Assembly: GCA_021731005.1 (NCBI GenBank)
Contig: JAKFYF010000024.1
Coordinates: forward strand, 1 to 41,116
Source of the DNA: Hyphomonadaceae bacterium
Lineage (GTDB): Bacteria; Pseudomonadota; Alphaproteobacteria; Caulobacterales; Aquidulcibacteraceae
Length of the DNA stretch: 41,116 nt
Direction of reading: 5' to 3'
Shown: one piece after another, positions 18,974 through 27,727 of the stretch
Position numbering within the stretch: the first letter of the stretch is position 1
Layout: the number at the start of each line of letters is the position of its first letter
Translations under genes and position numbers: made by a program
The notes under the pieces: model-generated
Seen by the model: only the letters and a program-made list of their open reading frames with translations
Database searches by the model: none
Told to the model about the DNA's origin: nothing

Positions 18974-19941
18974 GCAAACCAAACTCCCCAGTTCAAGGCA
19001 CTGCGGGCTTCGTCGACCACACCCTCCGCGCGCCCGCGCCCTTCCGGCTTGATTCCGGCGATAGCCTCGCCGCGCCCACCGTCCGCGTGCGTCTGCATGG
19101 GCCCGCCTCGGCGCCGAAAGTGCTGGCGCTCGGGGGCATCTCGGCGACGCGGCGGCTCGGCGGCGCCGATGGCTGGTGGGGCGATATTGTCGGCCCCGGC
19201 GCGGCCATCGACACCAATCGCTTCTGCGCGCTGGGCATCGATTTTGCACCGGACGAAGATGAGCTGCTGCGGATTTCCCCCACCGATCAGGCCCGCCTCA
19301 TCGAGATCACACTCGACGAACTGGGCATCGGCCAAGTGCACGCGATGGTTGGCGCCTCCTATGGCGGCATGGTCGGGCTTGCCTTGGGCCAGATTGCGCC
19401 GCGCCGTCTCAAGCGCTTGTGCGTTATTTCCGCGGCGCACCAGGCCTCGCCTTTGGGTGCGGCCTGGCGCGGGGTGCAGCGCCGGATCGTCGAGTTCGCG
19501 CAGGCGCACGGCGAGACGAGCGCCGGGCTGTCGCTGGCGCGGCAATTGGCGATGATCACCTATCGCAGCGCCGATGAGTTTGAGGCGCGCTTCGACCGCA
19601 AGCTGGGCCCCGACAATTCAAGCGATCTCGACCGCTATCTCGCGTCGCGCGGCGAAGCCTTCTGCGCCGCCATGCCGCCCAAACGCTGGCTTTCGCTCAG
19701 CGGCGCCATCGACCGCGCTGCGATCGATCCAAGCGCGGTGCACGTCCCCACCACCTTGATCGCCTGCACCTCCGATCAACTCGCGCCGCTTTCGCAGATG
19801 GAAGAACTCTCCCGGCGCCTGCCCAAGCTCGCTGCTTTCCACGTGCTGACTTCGCTCTACGGCCACGACGCCTTCTTGAAGGAGTCGGCGCAGATTTCGC
19901 GCGCGCTCAGGCGTTTTCTCGATGAGGCTAGCAATGGCTGA
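18958..19941 (+). CDS. metX: Homoserine O-acyltransferase, MetX-type (alpha/beta hydrolase)
   Basis: GTG start, RBS ggag; VLALGGISATR, MVGASYGGMVGLALGQIAP nucleophile elbow, SLYGHDAFLKE. SAM-II upstream and metB downstream. Confidence 0.88.
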   Translation: MAAALSKPNSPVQGTAGFVDHTLRAPAPFRLDSGDSLAAPTVRVRLHGPASAPKVLALGGISATRRLGGADGWWGDIVGPGAAIDTNRFCALGIDFAPDEDELLRISPTDQARLIEITLDELGIGQVHAMVGASYGGMVGLALGQIAPRRLKRLCVISAAHQASPLGAAWRGVQRRIVEFAQAHGETSAGLSLARQLAMITYRSADEFEARFDRKLGPDNSSDLDRYLASRGEAFCAAMPPKRWLSLSGAIDRAAIDPSAVHVPTTLIACTSDQLAPLSQMEELSRRLPKLAAFHVLTSLYGHDAFLKESAQISRALRRFLDEASNG

Positions 19942-21082
19942 GTTTGAAAACGACGAAACCATCCTGGCCCACGCCGGCATCGACGACGATTCCACGCATG
20001 GCGCGGTGATGCCGCCGATCCAGCTCTCCGCCAATTTCAGCTTCGACGGCTTCGGCGGCAAGCGCGCGTTCGACTACACGCGCTCGGGCAATCCCACCCG
20101 CAGCCAGCTCGCGGCGGCGCTTACGGCATTAGAGCGCGGCGCCGGCGCTGTCGTCGCCAGTTCAGGCATGGCCGCAATCGATCTGGTGCTCAACCTGCTG
20201 CCGGCGGGCGGCTTGGTGATCGCGCCCCACGATTGCTACGGGGGAACCTGGCGGCTTTTGAAGGCGCACGAAAAGAAGGGCGCACTGCAGGTATTGCTGG
20301 TGGATCAAAGCGATCGCGACGCGCTCGACGCCGCGTTTGCGCAGGCGCCGGCGTTGGTGTGGATCGAGACGCCCAGCAATCCGCTGATGCGCATTGTCGA
20401 CATCGCCGCGATCGCCGCCCGCGGCAAGGCGGCGGGCGCCAAGGTCGCTGTTGACAACACCTTCCTGTCTCCGGCGCTGCAAAAGCCGCTGCTGCTCGGC
20501 GCGGACTTCGCGGTTCATTCCACCACCAAGTATCTCAACGGCCATTCCGACGTGGTCGGCGGCGCGGTGATCGCCGCGCGCGAGGAAGACGCGCGGGAAC
20601 TGGCCTGGTGGGCCAATTGCCGGGGCGTGACCGGCGCCCCGTTCGATTCCTGGCTTACCCTGCGCGGCATGCGCACGCTGCTGGTGCGCATCGAGCGTCA
20701 ACAGCAGAACGCCGCCGCGATCGCCGAATTTCTCGCCGGCCAAAGCGGCGTGGCGAAGGTGCATTATCCGGGCCTGGCTTCGCACCCGGGCCACGCCATC
20801 GCCAAGCGCCAGCAGAAGGGATTTGGCGCCATGTTGAGTTTCGAACTGGCCGAGGGCGGCGCCGATGTCGCCGGCTTCCTCAGGCGCCTCCACTGCTTCA
20901 CGCTCGCGGAATCGCTCGGCGGGATTGAGAGCCTGATCGCCCACCCCGCCAGCATGACCCACGCCGCCATGAGCGCCGATGCGCTCGCCGCCGCCGGCAT
21001 CGGCGAATGCCTGCTGCGGCTCTCGGTCGGGCTCGACCATGTCGACGACCTGATCGCCGACCTTGCCGGCGCGCTGGGCTGA
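19934..21082 (+). CDS. metB: Cystathionine gamma-synthase / O-succinylhomoserine-dependent PLP enzyme
   Basis: YTRSGNPTRSQLAAALTALERGAGAVVASSGMAAI, DNTFLSPALQKPLLLGADFAVHSTTKYLNGHSDVVGGAV (PLP Lys), ESLGGIESLIAHPASMTH. Confidence 0.92.
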   Translation: MAEFENDETILAHAGIDDDSTHGAVMPPIQLSANFSFDGFGGKRAFDYTRSGNPTRSQLAAALTALERGAGAVVASSGMAAIDLVLNLLPAGGLVIAPHDCYGGTWRLLKAHEKKGALQVLLVDQSDRDALDAAFAQAPALVWIETPSNPLMRIVDIAAIAARGKAAGAKVAVDNTFLSPALQKPLLLGADFAVHSTTKYLNGHSDVVGGAVIAAREEDARELAWWANCRGVTGAPFDSWLTLRGMRTLLVRIERQQQNAAAIAEFLAGQSGVAKVHYPGLASHPGHAIAKRQQKGFGAMLSFELAEGGADVAGFLRRLHCFTLAESLGGIESLIAHPASMTHAAMSADALAAAGIGECLLRLSVGLDHVDDLIADLAGALG

Positions 21083-21117
21083 GCGGCCCACCAACCAATC
21101 TCCATATCTAGAAGCTC

Positions 21118-21159
21118 GTCATTCCGGGGCGCCCGCGTGGCGAACCCGAAATGACGGAG
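21118..21159. repeat. Minimal (about 40 bp) member of the CGTCATTCCGG dyad family
   Basis: cgtcattccggggcgcccgcgtggcgaacccgaaatgacgg, imperfect palindrome downstream of metB. Confidence 0.65.
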
Positions 21160-21247
21160 TGAATGGATCGGTTGACCAGAGTTTCAGGCTGTTGGCGTGA
21201 GACCCCTTGCGTATTCATGTATTCACATGCTAACACGCTAAACCACA

Positions 21248-21544
21248 ATGGCTCGCACCTCAGCCCACACCCTTCCGCTCGCGGAAGCCCTGCTCTCGCT
21301 CAAAACCAGGGCGGAAGCCGAGGCTTTCCTGGCCGATCTTTGTACACCCGCCGAAGTGCGCGCACTCGCCGAACGCTGGCTGATCGCCCAGCTGCTCGAC
21401 CGGGGCAAGCTCTCCTACCGCGAGATCGCCGAGGCCGCCGGCGCCAGCACCACCACGGTGACGCGGGTCGCGCGCTTCCTGCGCGAAATGCCTTATAACG
21501 GCTACCGCCGCGTGCTCGATCGCTTGAAGGGGCCGCGCGAATGA
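21248..21544 (+). CDS. TrpR-like YerC/YecD family protein, candidate his-operon regulator
   Basis: LCTPAEVRALAERWLIAQLLDRGKLSYREIAEAAGASTTTVTRVARFLREMPYNGYRRVLDRL; ATGA overlap with hisG. Confidence 0.88.
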   Translation: MARTSAHTLPLAEALLSLKTRAEAEAFLADLCTPAEVRALAERWLIAQLLDRGKLSYREIAEAAGASTTTVTRVARFLREMPYNGYRRVLDRLKGPRE

Positions 21545-22422
21545 GTTCCCTCCCGCGCACGCGCCTCGTCATCGCCATCCAGAAAAGCGGGCGCCTCGCC
21601 GACAAGAGCCTGGAACTCGTATCCAGCGCGGGCTTGCGCGTCGTGAAGGGCGCCAACGAATTATTGTACCGGGTCGAGAATTATCCCATTGACCTCTTGC
21701 GCGTGCGCGACGACGACATCCCCACTTTCGTCGCCGATGGGGTCGCCGATCTCGGCATTGTCGGGCGCAACGTGCTGGAGGAGGCCGCGCACGATCCGCC
21801 GCCGGAAGTGATCATGCCGCTTGGATTCGGCCGCTGCGAACTCAAGATTGCCGCACCCGAGGGCGCGCCGTTCGATGGGCCTGCTTCGCTCGCTGGCATG
21901 CGCATCGCCACCACCTACCCCAATCTGCTCAGCGCCTATCTCGCCCGCAACGGTGTCAGCGCCGAGATCGTCACCATGAAGGGCGCGGTCGAAGTGGCGC
22001 CGAGGCTCAAGCTGGCGAACGCGATCTGCGATCTGGTTTCCACCGGCGCCACCCTGGAAGCCAACGGCCTGGCGGCCGTCGCCACGATCCTGCGCAGTGA
22101 AGCGTTGTTGATCCGCGCGCCCCACCCCATTGGCGGAGAATTTGCGCCTTTGGCCGACAGCATCGTGCAGCGCTTTCGCGGCGTCACCGCCAGCCAAGGC
22201 GCGAAATATGTGATGATGAACGCACCGCGCGCGGCGCTCGCGCGCATCACCGACATCCTTCCCGGCGCCGATGCGCCGACGGTAACGCCGCTCGCCGGCG
22301 TGGAGGATCGCGTGGCCGTACACGCTGTGTGTCAGGAAAGCGTGTTTTGGGAAACCTTGGAGCGGCTCAAGGCGGCAGGCGCCTCGGCGATCCTGGTTCT
22401 GCCCATCGAAAAGATGATGTGA
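21541..22422 (+). CDS. hisG: ATP phosphoribosyltransferase, long form
   Basis: RLVIAIQKSGRLADKSLELVSSAGL, DLGIVGRNVLEE, C-terminal regulatory ACT-like region (about 293 aa). Confidence 0.94.
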   Translation: MSSLPRTRLVIAIQKSGRLADKSLELVSSAGLRVVKGANELLYRVENYPIDLLRVRDDDIPTFVADGVADLGIVGRNVLEEAAHDPPPEVIMPLGFGRCELKIAAPEGAPFDGPASLAGMRIATTYPNLLSAYLARNGVSAEIVTMKGAVEVAPRLKLANAICDLVSTGATLEANGLAAVATILRSEALLIRAPHPIGGEFAPLADSIVQRFRGVTASQGAKYVMMNAPRAALARITDILPGADAPTVTPLAGVEDRVAVHAVCQESVFWETLERLKAAGASAILVLPIEKMM

Positions 22423-22429
22423 GGACAAC

Positions 22430-23719
22430 GTGCGTGTCGTCGAATGGGCCGGCCTGAACCAAGATGAACGGCGCGCGACTTTGGCCCGCCCCGCCGTGCG
22501 CATCGGCGCGCGGCTGCGCGCCACGGTCGCCGCCATTTTCTCCGACGTGGAGCGCGATGGCTTCGCGGCGGTGGAACGATGGGCATGCGAAATCGACAAT
22601 CGCGCGCCGCGATTTGTCAAGCTTGACGAGCGTATGGTCGCCGGCGCGCGCGCCACGCTCGCCAGCGAGGACCTGACCGCGCTCGCGATCGCCGCCTACA
22701 ATGTCCGCCGCTACCATGCGGCGACCAAACCCGGCGACGCTAGCATCGAGGTCCGCCCTGGCGTCAGCTGCCGGCAGATGTGGTGGCCGATCGAGCGCTG
22801 CGGCCTCTACATTCCCGGCGGCTCGGCACCGCTGTTTTCGACGCTGCTGATGCTGGCGATTCCGGCGCGGGCAGCGGGCGTGCCCAACATCGTGGTGAGC
22901 ACGCCACCCAATCGCGACGGCGAGGCCGAGCCCGCTATCATCGCCGCCGCAGCGCTGTGCGGCTTGGACGGTTTGTGGCTGATCGGCGGCGCCCAAGCGA
23001 TTGCGGCGATGACGTTCGGCGCCGGCCCAGCCAAAGCCGAGAAGCTTTTCGGGCCGGGCAATGCCTATGTCGCCGAGGCCAAGCGCTACGCCGCTTCCAT
23101 GCCCGGCGGGCCGCAGATCGACACCCCCGCCGGGCCCAGCGAACTCATGGTGATCGCCGATGAAAGCGCGCGGGCCGATTTCGTCGCCGCCGATCTGTTG
23201 AGCCAGGCCGAGCACGATGCCGACGCGCAAGTGCTGCTGGTTTCCACCTCGGCGGCGCTCGCCAAGCGCGTTCAGGAAGAACTCGCGCACCAGCTTCCCA
23301 CTTTGCCGCGCGCGGACATCGCCGCTCGTCCGCTGGCGAACGCCCGCTGCATTGTCGTGGAAAGCGCCGCCGCGGCCATCGAAGTCGCCAATGCCTATGC
23401 GCCCGAGCATTTGTCGCTGCAGATCGCCGGCGCCGAGGCTTTGGCTGAAGGCGTGCGCAATGCAGGGGCGGTGTTTGTCGGCCCGTGGAGCGCGGAAACG
23501 TTCGGCGATTATGTTTGCGGCCCCAGTCACGTGCTGCCAACCGACGGCGCCGCGCGCGCCTGGAGCGGGATCAATGTCGCATCCTTCATGAAGTGCGTGA
23601 ACGTGCAGACGCTCACGGAACCCGGCGCGCGCGATCTTTCGCGCGCCGCCGCCCGGCTCGCGCGTCTGGAGGGCCTGGAGGCGCATGCTCGCGCGGCCGA
23701 TTTGCGGGGCGCGCGCTGA
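22430..23719 (+). CDS. hisD: Histidinol dehydrogenase
   Basis: CGLYIPGGSAPLFSTLLMLAIPARAAGVPNIVV, AEKLFGPGNAYVAEAKR, DTPAGPSELMVIAD, LSQAEHDADAQ. GTG start. Confidence 0.95.
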   Translation: MRVVEWAGLNQDERRATLARPAVRIGARLRATVAAIFSDVERDGFAAVERWACEIDNRAPRFVKLDERMVAGARATLASEDLTALAIAAYNVRRYHAATKPGDASIEVRPGVSCRQMWWPIERCGLYIPGGSAPLFSTLLMLAIPARAAGVPNIVVSTPPNRDGEAEPAIIAAAALCGLDGLWLIGGAQAIAAMTFGAGPAKAEKLFGPGNAYVAEAKRYAASMPGGPQIDTPAGPSELMVIADESARADFVAADLLSQAEHDADAQVLLVSTSAALAKRVQEELAHQLPTLPRADIAARPLANARCIVVESAAAAIEVANAYAPEHLSLQIAGAEALAEGVRNAGAVFVGPWSAETFGDYVCGPSHVLPTDGAARAWSGINVASFMKCVNVQTLTEPGARDLSRAAARLARLEGLEAHARAADLRGAR

Positions 23720-25065
23720 TGCGGCGGGCGCCCTATGCCGCGCTTGTCGCCGGGGGCGAGAACCTGGCCGAACCGCCCGCGCCGCCACGCGCGCTGCGCC
23801 AGCGCATGGCGGAGATTTATGGCGTCGATGCGGCTTGTGTCCTCCCGGTTCGCGACGTTGCGCATGGGCTGGAGCTCACGAAGCGCCTGGCGGAAGTGAC
23901 CTATGTTGTTTCCCCAGACGACGAGACCGTGCTCAGCGCCGACGCCGCGCGTGCGCTGGCCGCGGACAAGGCCCTGCTCGTGATCGATGAAAGCCTGATC
24001 GAATTCGCCGACGCGCCTTCGCTCGCGGGCTTCGCCGTCGCGAGCGGCAATATCGTGGTGCTGCGCTCGCTCTCCTACGCCTATGGGCTCGCTGGCGCGC
24101 CGTGCGGGGCAATGATCGCGGCGCCCGCGCTGATCGCTCCGCTTGAGGCGCTGTGCGAGCCCGCGCCGTTGGCGACGCCGGTGATGATGCTCGCGCTTGC
24201 CGCGCTCGATGCCTCGCGCCTGCCCTTGACCGCCGAGCGCATCGCCATTGTAAAGCGCGAACGCGCGCGTCTAGCGGCAGCGCCTGCCGCCGCCGGACTC
24301 GAAGCGCGCGCGGGGGCCGGGCCGCACGTGTTTGTGCGCGTCGCGGATGCCGCGGTGATGCGCACGGCGATCGCCGCCTTCGATCTCGACGCCAAAGAGC
24401 GCGAGCCCGGCCGCTTCCGCTTCGCGGTCGGCGCACCTGAATACAATGAGCGCATCCTGGCGGCCCTGGGGCTTAGTTCCCCCGCGCGCGCGCCGCGCCG
24501 GGCCGAGATCGTGCGCGATACCAAGGAAACGCGCATCGCCGTCGCGGTGGACCTCGATCGTGCCGGAGAAGCACGCATCGACACCGGCATCGGCTTCTAC
24601 GATCACATGCTGTCGCAAGTAGCGCTGCATGGCGGTTTTGCACTGAGTTTGACCTGTGGCGGCGATCTCCACATCGACGCCCACCACACGATAGAGGATT
24701 GCGCCATCGCGCTGGGCCAGGCGCTCGACAAGGCATTGGGCGCGCGTCGCGGCATCGGCCGTTTCGGCTTTCTGCTGCCGATGGACGAAACCGAAGCGCA
24801 GGTCTCCATCGATCTCGGCGGGCGACCTTACGTAGTGTTCAAAGGAGAATTTATCGCGCCGCTCATCGGCGCCTATCCGACGCAAATGACAAGCCATGTG
24901 TTTCGTTCGCTGGCCGAGAGCATGCGCGCGGCGATCCATGTCAGCGTCGAGGGCGACAACGATCACCACAAGACCGAGGCGTGCTTCAAGGCGTTCGGGC
25001 GCGCCTTGCGCGCAGCGCTTCGCGTCGAGGGCGAGGCGCTGCCATCGACCAAGGGCGTGCTGTGA
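23719..25065 (+). CDS. hisB: Degenerate HisC-like domain fused to imidazoleglycerol-phosphate dehydratase (HisB)
   Basis: C-terminal part (from about RRAEIVRDTKETRIAVAVDLD) has TGIGFYDHMLSQVALHGGF, HIDAHHTIEDCAIALGQAL, EGDNDHHKTEACFKAFGRALR. The N-terminal about 250 aa aligns by eye to HisC (VTYVVSPDDETVLSADAAR; LLVIDESLIEFAD; LRSLSYAYGLAGAPCGAMIAAP; RFRFAVGAPEYNERILAAL). Confidence 0.88.
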   Translation: MRRAPYAALVAGGENLAEPPAPPRALRQRMAEIYGVDAACVLPVRDVAHGLELTKRLAEVTYVVSPDDETVLSADAARALAADKALLVIDESLIEFADAPSLAGFAVASGNIVVLRSLSYAYGLAGAPCGAMIAAPALIAPLEALCEPAPLATPVMMLALAALDASRLPLTAERIAIVKRERARLAAAPAAAGLEARAGAGPHVFVRVADAAVMRTAIAAFDLDAKEREPGRFRFAVGAPEYNERILAALGLSSPARAPRRAEIVRDTKETRIAVAVDLDRAGEARIDTGIGFYDHMLSQVALHGGFALSLTCGGDLHIDAHHTIEDCAIALGQALDKALGARRGIGRFGFLLPMDETEAQVSIDLGGRPYVVFKGEFIAPLIGAYPTQMTSHVFRSLAESMRAAIHVSVEGDNDHHKTEACFKAFGRALRAALRVEGEALPSTKGVL

Positions 25066-25658
25066 GCGTCGCGGTGGTCAAGATCGGCGTCGGCAACACC
25101 GCTTCGGTGATGTTTGCGCTGGAGCGCCTCGGCGCGCGCGCGGTTCTGACCGACGAGCCTGCGCGCTTGGCCGATGCCGAGCGCGCGATCCTTCCCGGCG
25201 TCGGCGCGGCGCGCTACGCCATGGAGCGCCTGCAAGCTTCCGGCATGAGCGCGGCCTTGCGCGCGTTCAAAGGTCCACTGCTCGGCATCTGCCTGGGGCA
25301 GCAATTGCTGTACGAGCACAGCGAGGAAGGCGACGCGCTGGGCTTGGGTTTGCTTGCTGGGTCGGTGTCGAAGCTCCCAGCCGACACGCAAACACCCTCT
25401 CCGCACATGGGCTGGAGCCAGCTGCTCGATGTGCGCGAACATCCCATCACCGCCGGACTGCCACGGGAAGCGTACGCCTATTTTGTCCACTCATTCGCGT
25501 GCCCGCTGGGGGAGCCCACAATCGCCACGGCGAGCCATGGCCGCACTTTCTCCGCCATGGTCTCGCGCGGCAATGCGTACGGCTGCCAGTTTCACCCCGA
25601 GCGCTCGGGCGCAGTCGGCCGGCGCATCCTTGAGAATTTCCTGGCGCTGCCATGCTGA
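25062..25658 (+). CDS. hisH: Imidazole glycerol phosphate synthase, glutaminase subunit
   Basis: VVKIGVGNTASV, LLGICLGQQLLYEHSEEG, YFVHSFACP, GCQFHPERSG; GTG start overlapping the hisB stop. Confidence 0.93.
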   Translation: MSVAVVKIGVGNTASVMFALERLGARAVLTDEPARLADAERAILPGVGAARYAMERLQASGMSAALRAFKGPLLGICLGQQLLYEHSEEGDALGLGLLAGSVSKLPADTQTPSPHMGWSQLLDVREHPITAGLPREAYAYFVHSFACPLGEPTIATASHGRTFSAMVSRGNAYGCQFHPERSGAVGRRILENFLALPC

Positions 25659-26371
25659 TCATGCCCGCCATCGATTTGATCGAAGGGCGCTGCGTGCGAC
25701 TGCTGCGTGGCGATTTCGACCAAGTGACCCGCTATGGCGACCCGGTCGGGCAGATCGCGGCTTTTGCCCGAGCAGGCGCGGAATGGGTGCACATCGTCGA
25801 CCTGGATGGCGCGCGCGCGGGCGCGCCGAGGCAGGCCGAACTCATCAGCGGTTTGACAAAAACCTCCGGCCTCATGATCCAGTGCGGCGGCGGCGTGCGC
25901 ATCGGCGCCGACATCGAAAGTCTGCTCACGGCCGGCGCGGCGCGCGTGGTGGTGGGGTCGGCGGCGGCGCGCGACCCGGACTTGGCGGGCGAGTGGCTGC
26001 GCGAGTTTGGCGCCGAGCGCATCTGTTGCGCGCTTGACGTACGCGCCGGCGCGAACGGCTATGAGGTCGCCGCCGAAGCATGGCGCCAAGGCGCGGGCGC
26101 GGAGCTATCGGAGCTGCTCGACTGCCTCGGCGACGAACTCGCGCATGTTCTGGTCACCGACATCTCCCGCGACGGCGCCATGAGCGGGCCGAACCTCGGC
26201 CTGGTGGCGCGGCTGGCGCGCGAACGGCCAAAGCTCAAGCTGCAAGCCTCGGGCGGCGTCTCCTCGCTCGCAGATCTAGCCGCGCTACGTGAGGCGGGCG
26301 CGGCCGCCGCGATCGTCGGGCGCGCGCTCTACGAACGCGCCTTCAGCTTGGAGGACGCACTTGCCTGCTAA
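25652..26371 (+). CDS. hisA: 1-(5-phosphoribosyl)-5-[(5-phosphoribosylamino)methylideneamino]imidazole-4-carboxamide isomerase
   Basis: MLIMPAIDLIEGRCVRLLRGDFDQVTRYGDP; IQCGGGVR; VTDISRDGAMSGPNLGL; ASGGVSSLADL. Confidence 0.94.
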   Translation: MLIMPAIDLIEGRCVRLLRGDFDQVTRYGDPVGQIAAFARAGAEWVHIVDLDGARAGAPRQAELISGLTKTSGLMIQCGGGVRIGADIESLLTAGAARVVVGSAAARDPDLAGEWLREFGAERICCALDVRAGANGYEVAAEAWRQGAGAELSELLDCLGDELAHVLVTDISRDGAMSGPNLGLVARLARERPKLKLQASGGVSSLADLAALREAGAAAAIVGRALYERAFSLEDALAC

Positions 26372-27128
26372 GCGCATCATCGCTTGCCTCGACATAAAAG
26401 GCGGCCGCGTCGTCAAGGGCGTGCGCTTCGAGGGCCACGCCGACATGGGCGATCCCGCCGAGCTTGCGCTCTATTATCGCGACGAAGGCGCCGATGAGAT
26501 CGTCATTTACGACATCGCCGCCTCCGCCGAGCGGCGCACGATCGATTATGCCTGGCTCAAACAGATCGCGCGCGGGCTCGACATTCCGCTCTGCGTCGCC
26601 GGCGGGATTCGCACGGTGGAGCAGGCTATCCAGTGCCTGGAAAACGGCGCCGACAAGATCTCGATCAATTCGCCGGCGCTGGAGCGTCCGGACTTTATCG
26701 GGGAATTGGCGGCGATCGCCGGTTCGCAATGCGTGGTCGTCGGAGTCGACAGCCGCGCCGACGGCGGCGAATGGTGCGTCCATCAATACACCGGCGACGC
26801 GCGCACCAGCAGGCGCACGCAACGGCGTACGCTCGACTGGATCGTGGAGGCGCAAGCGCGCGGCGCTGGCGAGATCGTGTTGAATTGCATGGACAGCGAC
26901 GGCACACGCCAGGGCTACGACATCGCGCAATTGCAGGCAGCGCGCCAACGGCTCACTATTCCACTGGTCGCCTCAGGCGGCGCCGGCGATGCCGGTGGTT
27001 TTCTCGCCGTGTTCCGGGAAACCGACGTCTCCGGCGCATTGGCCGCCGGCGCGCTGCATTCGCGCGCGCTGCGCATCCCCGACCTGAAGCGATCGCTGCG
27101 CGAAGCCGGCATAGAGGTGCGGCCATGA
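26361..27128 (+). CDS. hisF: Imidazole glycerol phosphate synthase, cyclase subunit
   Basis: LPAKRIIACLDIKGGRVVKGVRFEGHADMGDPAELALYY; AGGIRTVEQA; LNCMDSDGTRQGYD; VASGGAGD. TTG start at 26361 with upstream ttggagga; overlaps hisA by 11 nt. Confidence 0.9.
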   Translation: MPAKRIIACLDIKGGRVVKGVRFEGHADMGDPAELALYYRDEGADEIVIYDIAASAERRTIDYAWLKQIARGLDIPLCVAGGIRTVEQAIQCLENGADKISINSPALERPDFIGELAAIAGSQCVVVGVDSRADGGEWCVHQYTGDARTSRRTQRRTLDWIVEAQARGAGEIVLNCMDSDGTRQGYDIAQLQAARQRLTIPLVASGGAGDAGGFLAVFRETDVSGALAAGALHSRALRIPDLKRSLREAGIEVRP

Positions 27129-27727
27129 TTCAGCTTGATTTTGACAAAGGCGACGGCCTGGTTCCCGTCATCGTGCAGGACGAAGCGACGCTGCAGGTGC
27201 TCGTGCTCGCCTACATGAACCCGGCCACGCTCGCTGAAACCATCGAGAGCGGCGAAGCCACATTCTTCTCGCGCTCGCGCGGGCAGCGCTGGCGCAAGGG
27301 CGAAAGCAGCGGCAATCGCCTCCAGGTGGTCTCGCTCACGCCCGATTGCGACAACGACGCATTGCTCATGCGCGTGCGCCCGCAAGGCCCCGCCTGCCAC
27401 CGCGGGACGAGTTCGTGCTTCGGCGAGGCCGACGCTCCTGGCCTCGGTCGATTGGCGCGCCTGGAGCAATCCATCGCTCAGCGCGCCGACGCGGATCAGA
27501 CGCAAAGCTACACCGCACGGCTGTTGTCGAAGGGCGCCAAGCGTGTCGCGCAGAAAGTCGGCGAGGAAGCCGTGGAGACCGCGCTCGCGGGCGCCTGCGG
27601 CAGCGAATCCGAGCTCTGCGAAGAAGCCGCCGATCTCGTCTATCACCTGCTTGTGCTGCTGCGCGCGCGGGGCCTTTCGTTTGACGCCGTGCTCGATGTG
27701 CTGGCGAAGCGGGCGGGCGAGAAGTGA
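27125..27727 (+). CDS. hisIE: Bifunctional phosphoribosyl-AMP cyclohydrolase / phosphoribosyl-ATP diphosphatase
   Basis: HisI: VLAYMNPATLAETIESGEATFFSRSRGQRWRKGESSGN, DCDNDALLMRVRPQGPACHRG; HisE: SYTARLLSKGAKRVAQKVGEEAVETALA. Confidence 0.94.
   Translation: MIQLDFDKGDGLVPVIVQDEATLQVLVLAYMNPATLAETIESGEATFFSRSRGQRWRKGESSGNRLQVVSLTPDCDNDALLMRVRPQGPACHRGTSSCFGEADAPGLGRLARLEQSIAQRADADQTQSYTARLLSKGAKRVAQKVGEEAVETALAGACGSESELCEEAADLVYHLLVLLRARGLSFDAVLDVLAKRAGEK

Noticed and set aside
22367-23788. 473-aa minus-strand ORF opposite hisD
   Set aside because: Antisense shadow of hisD; biased composition, no domain.
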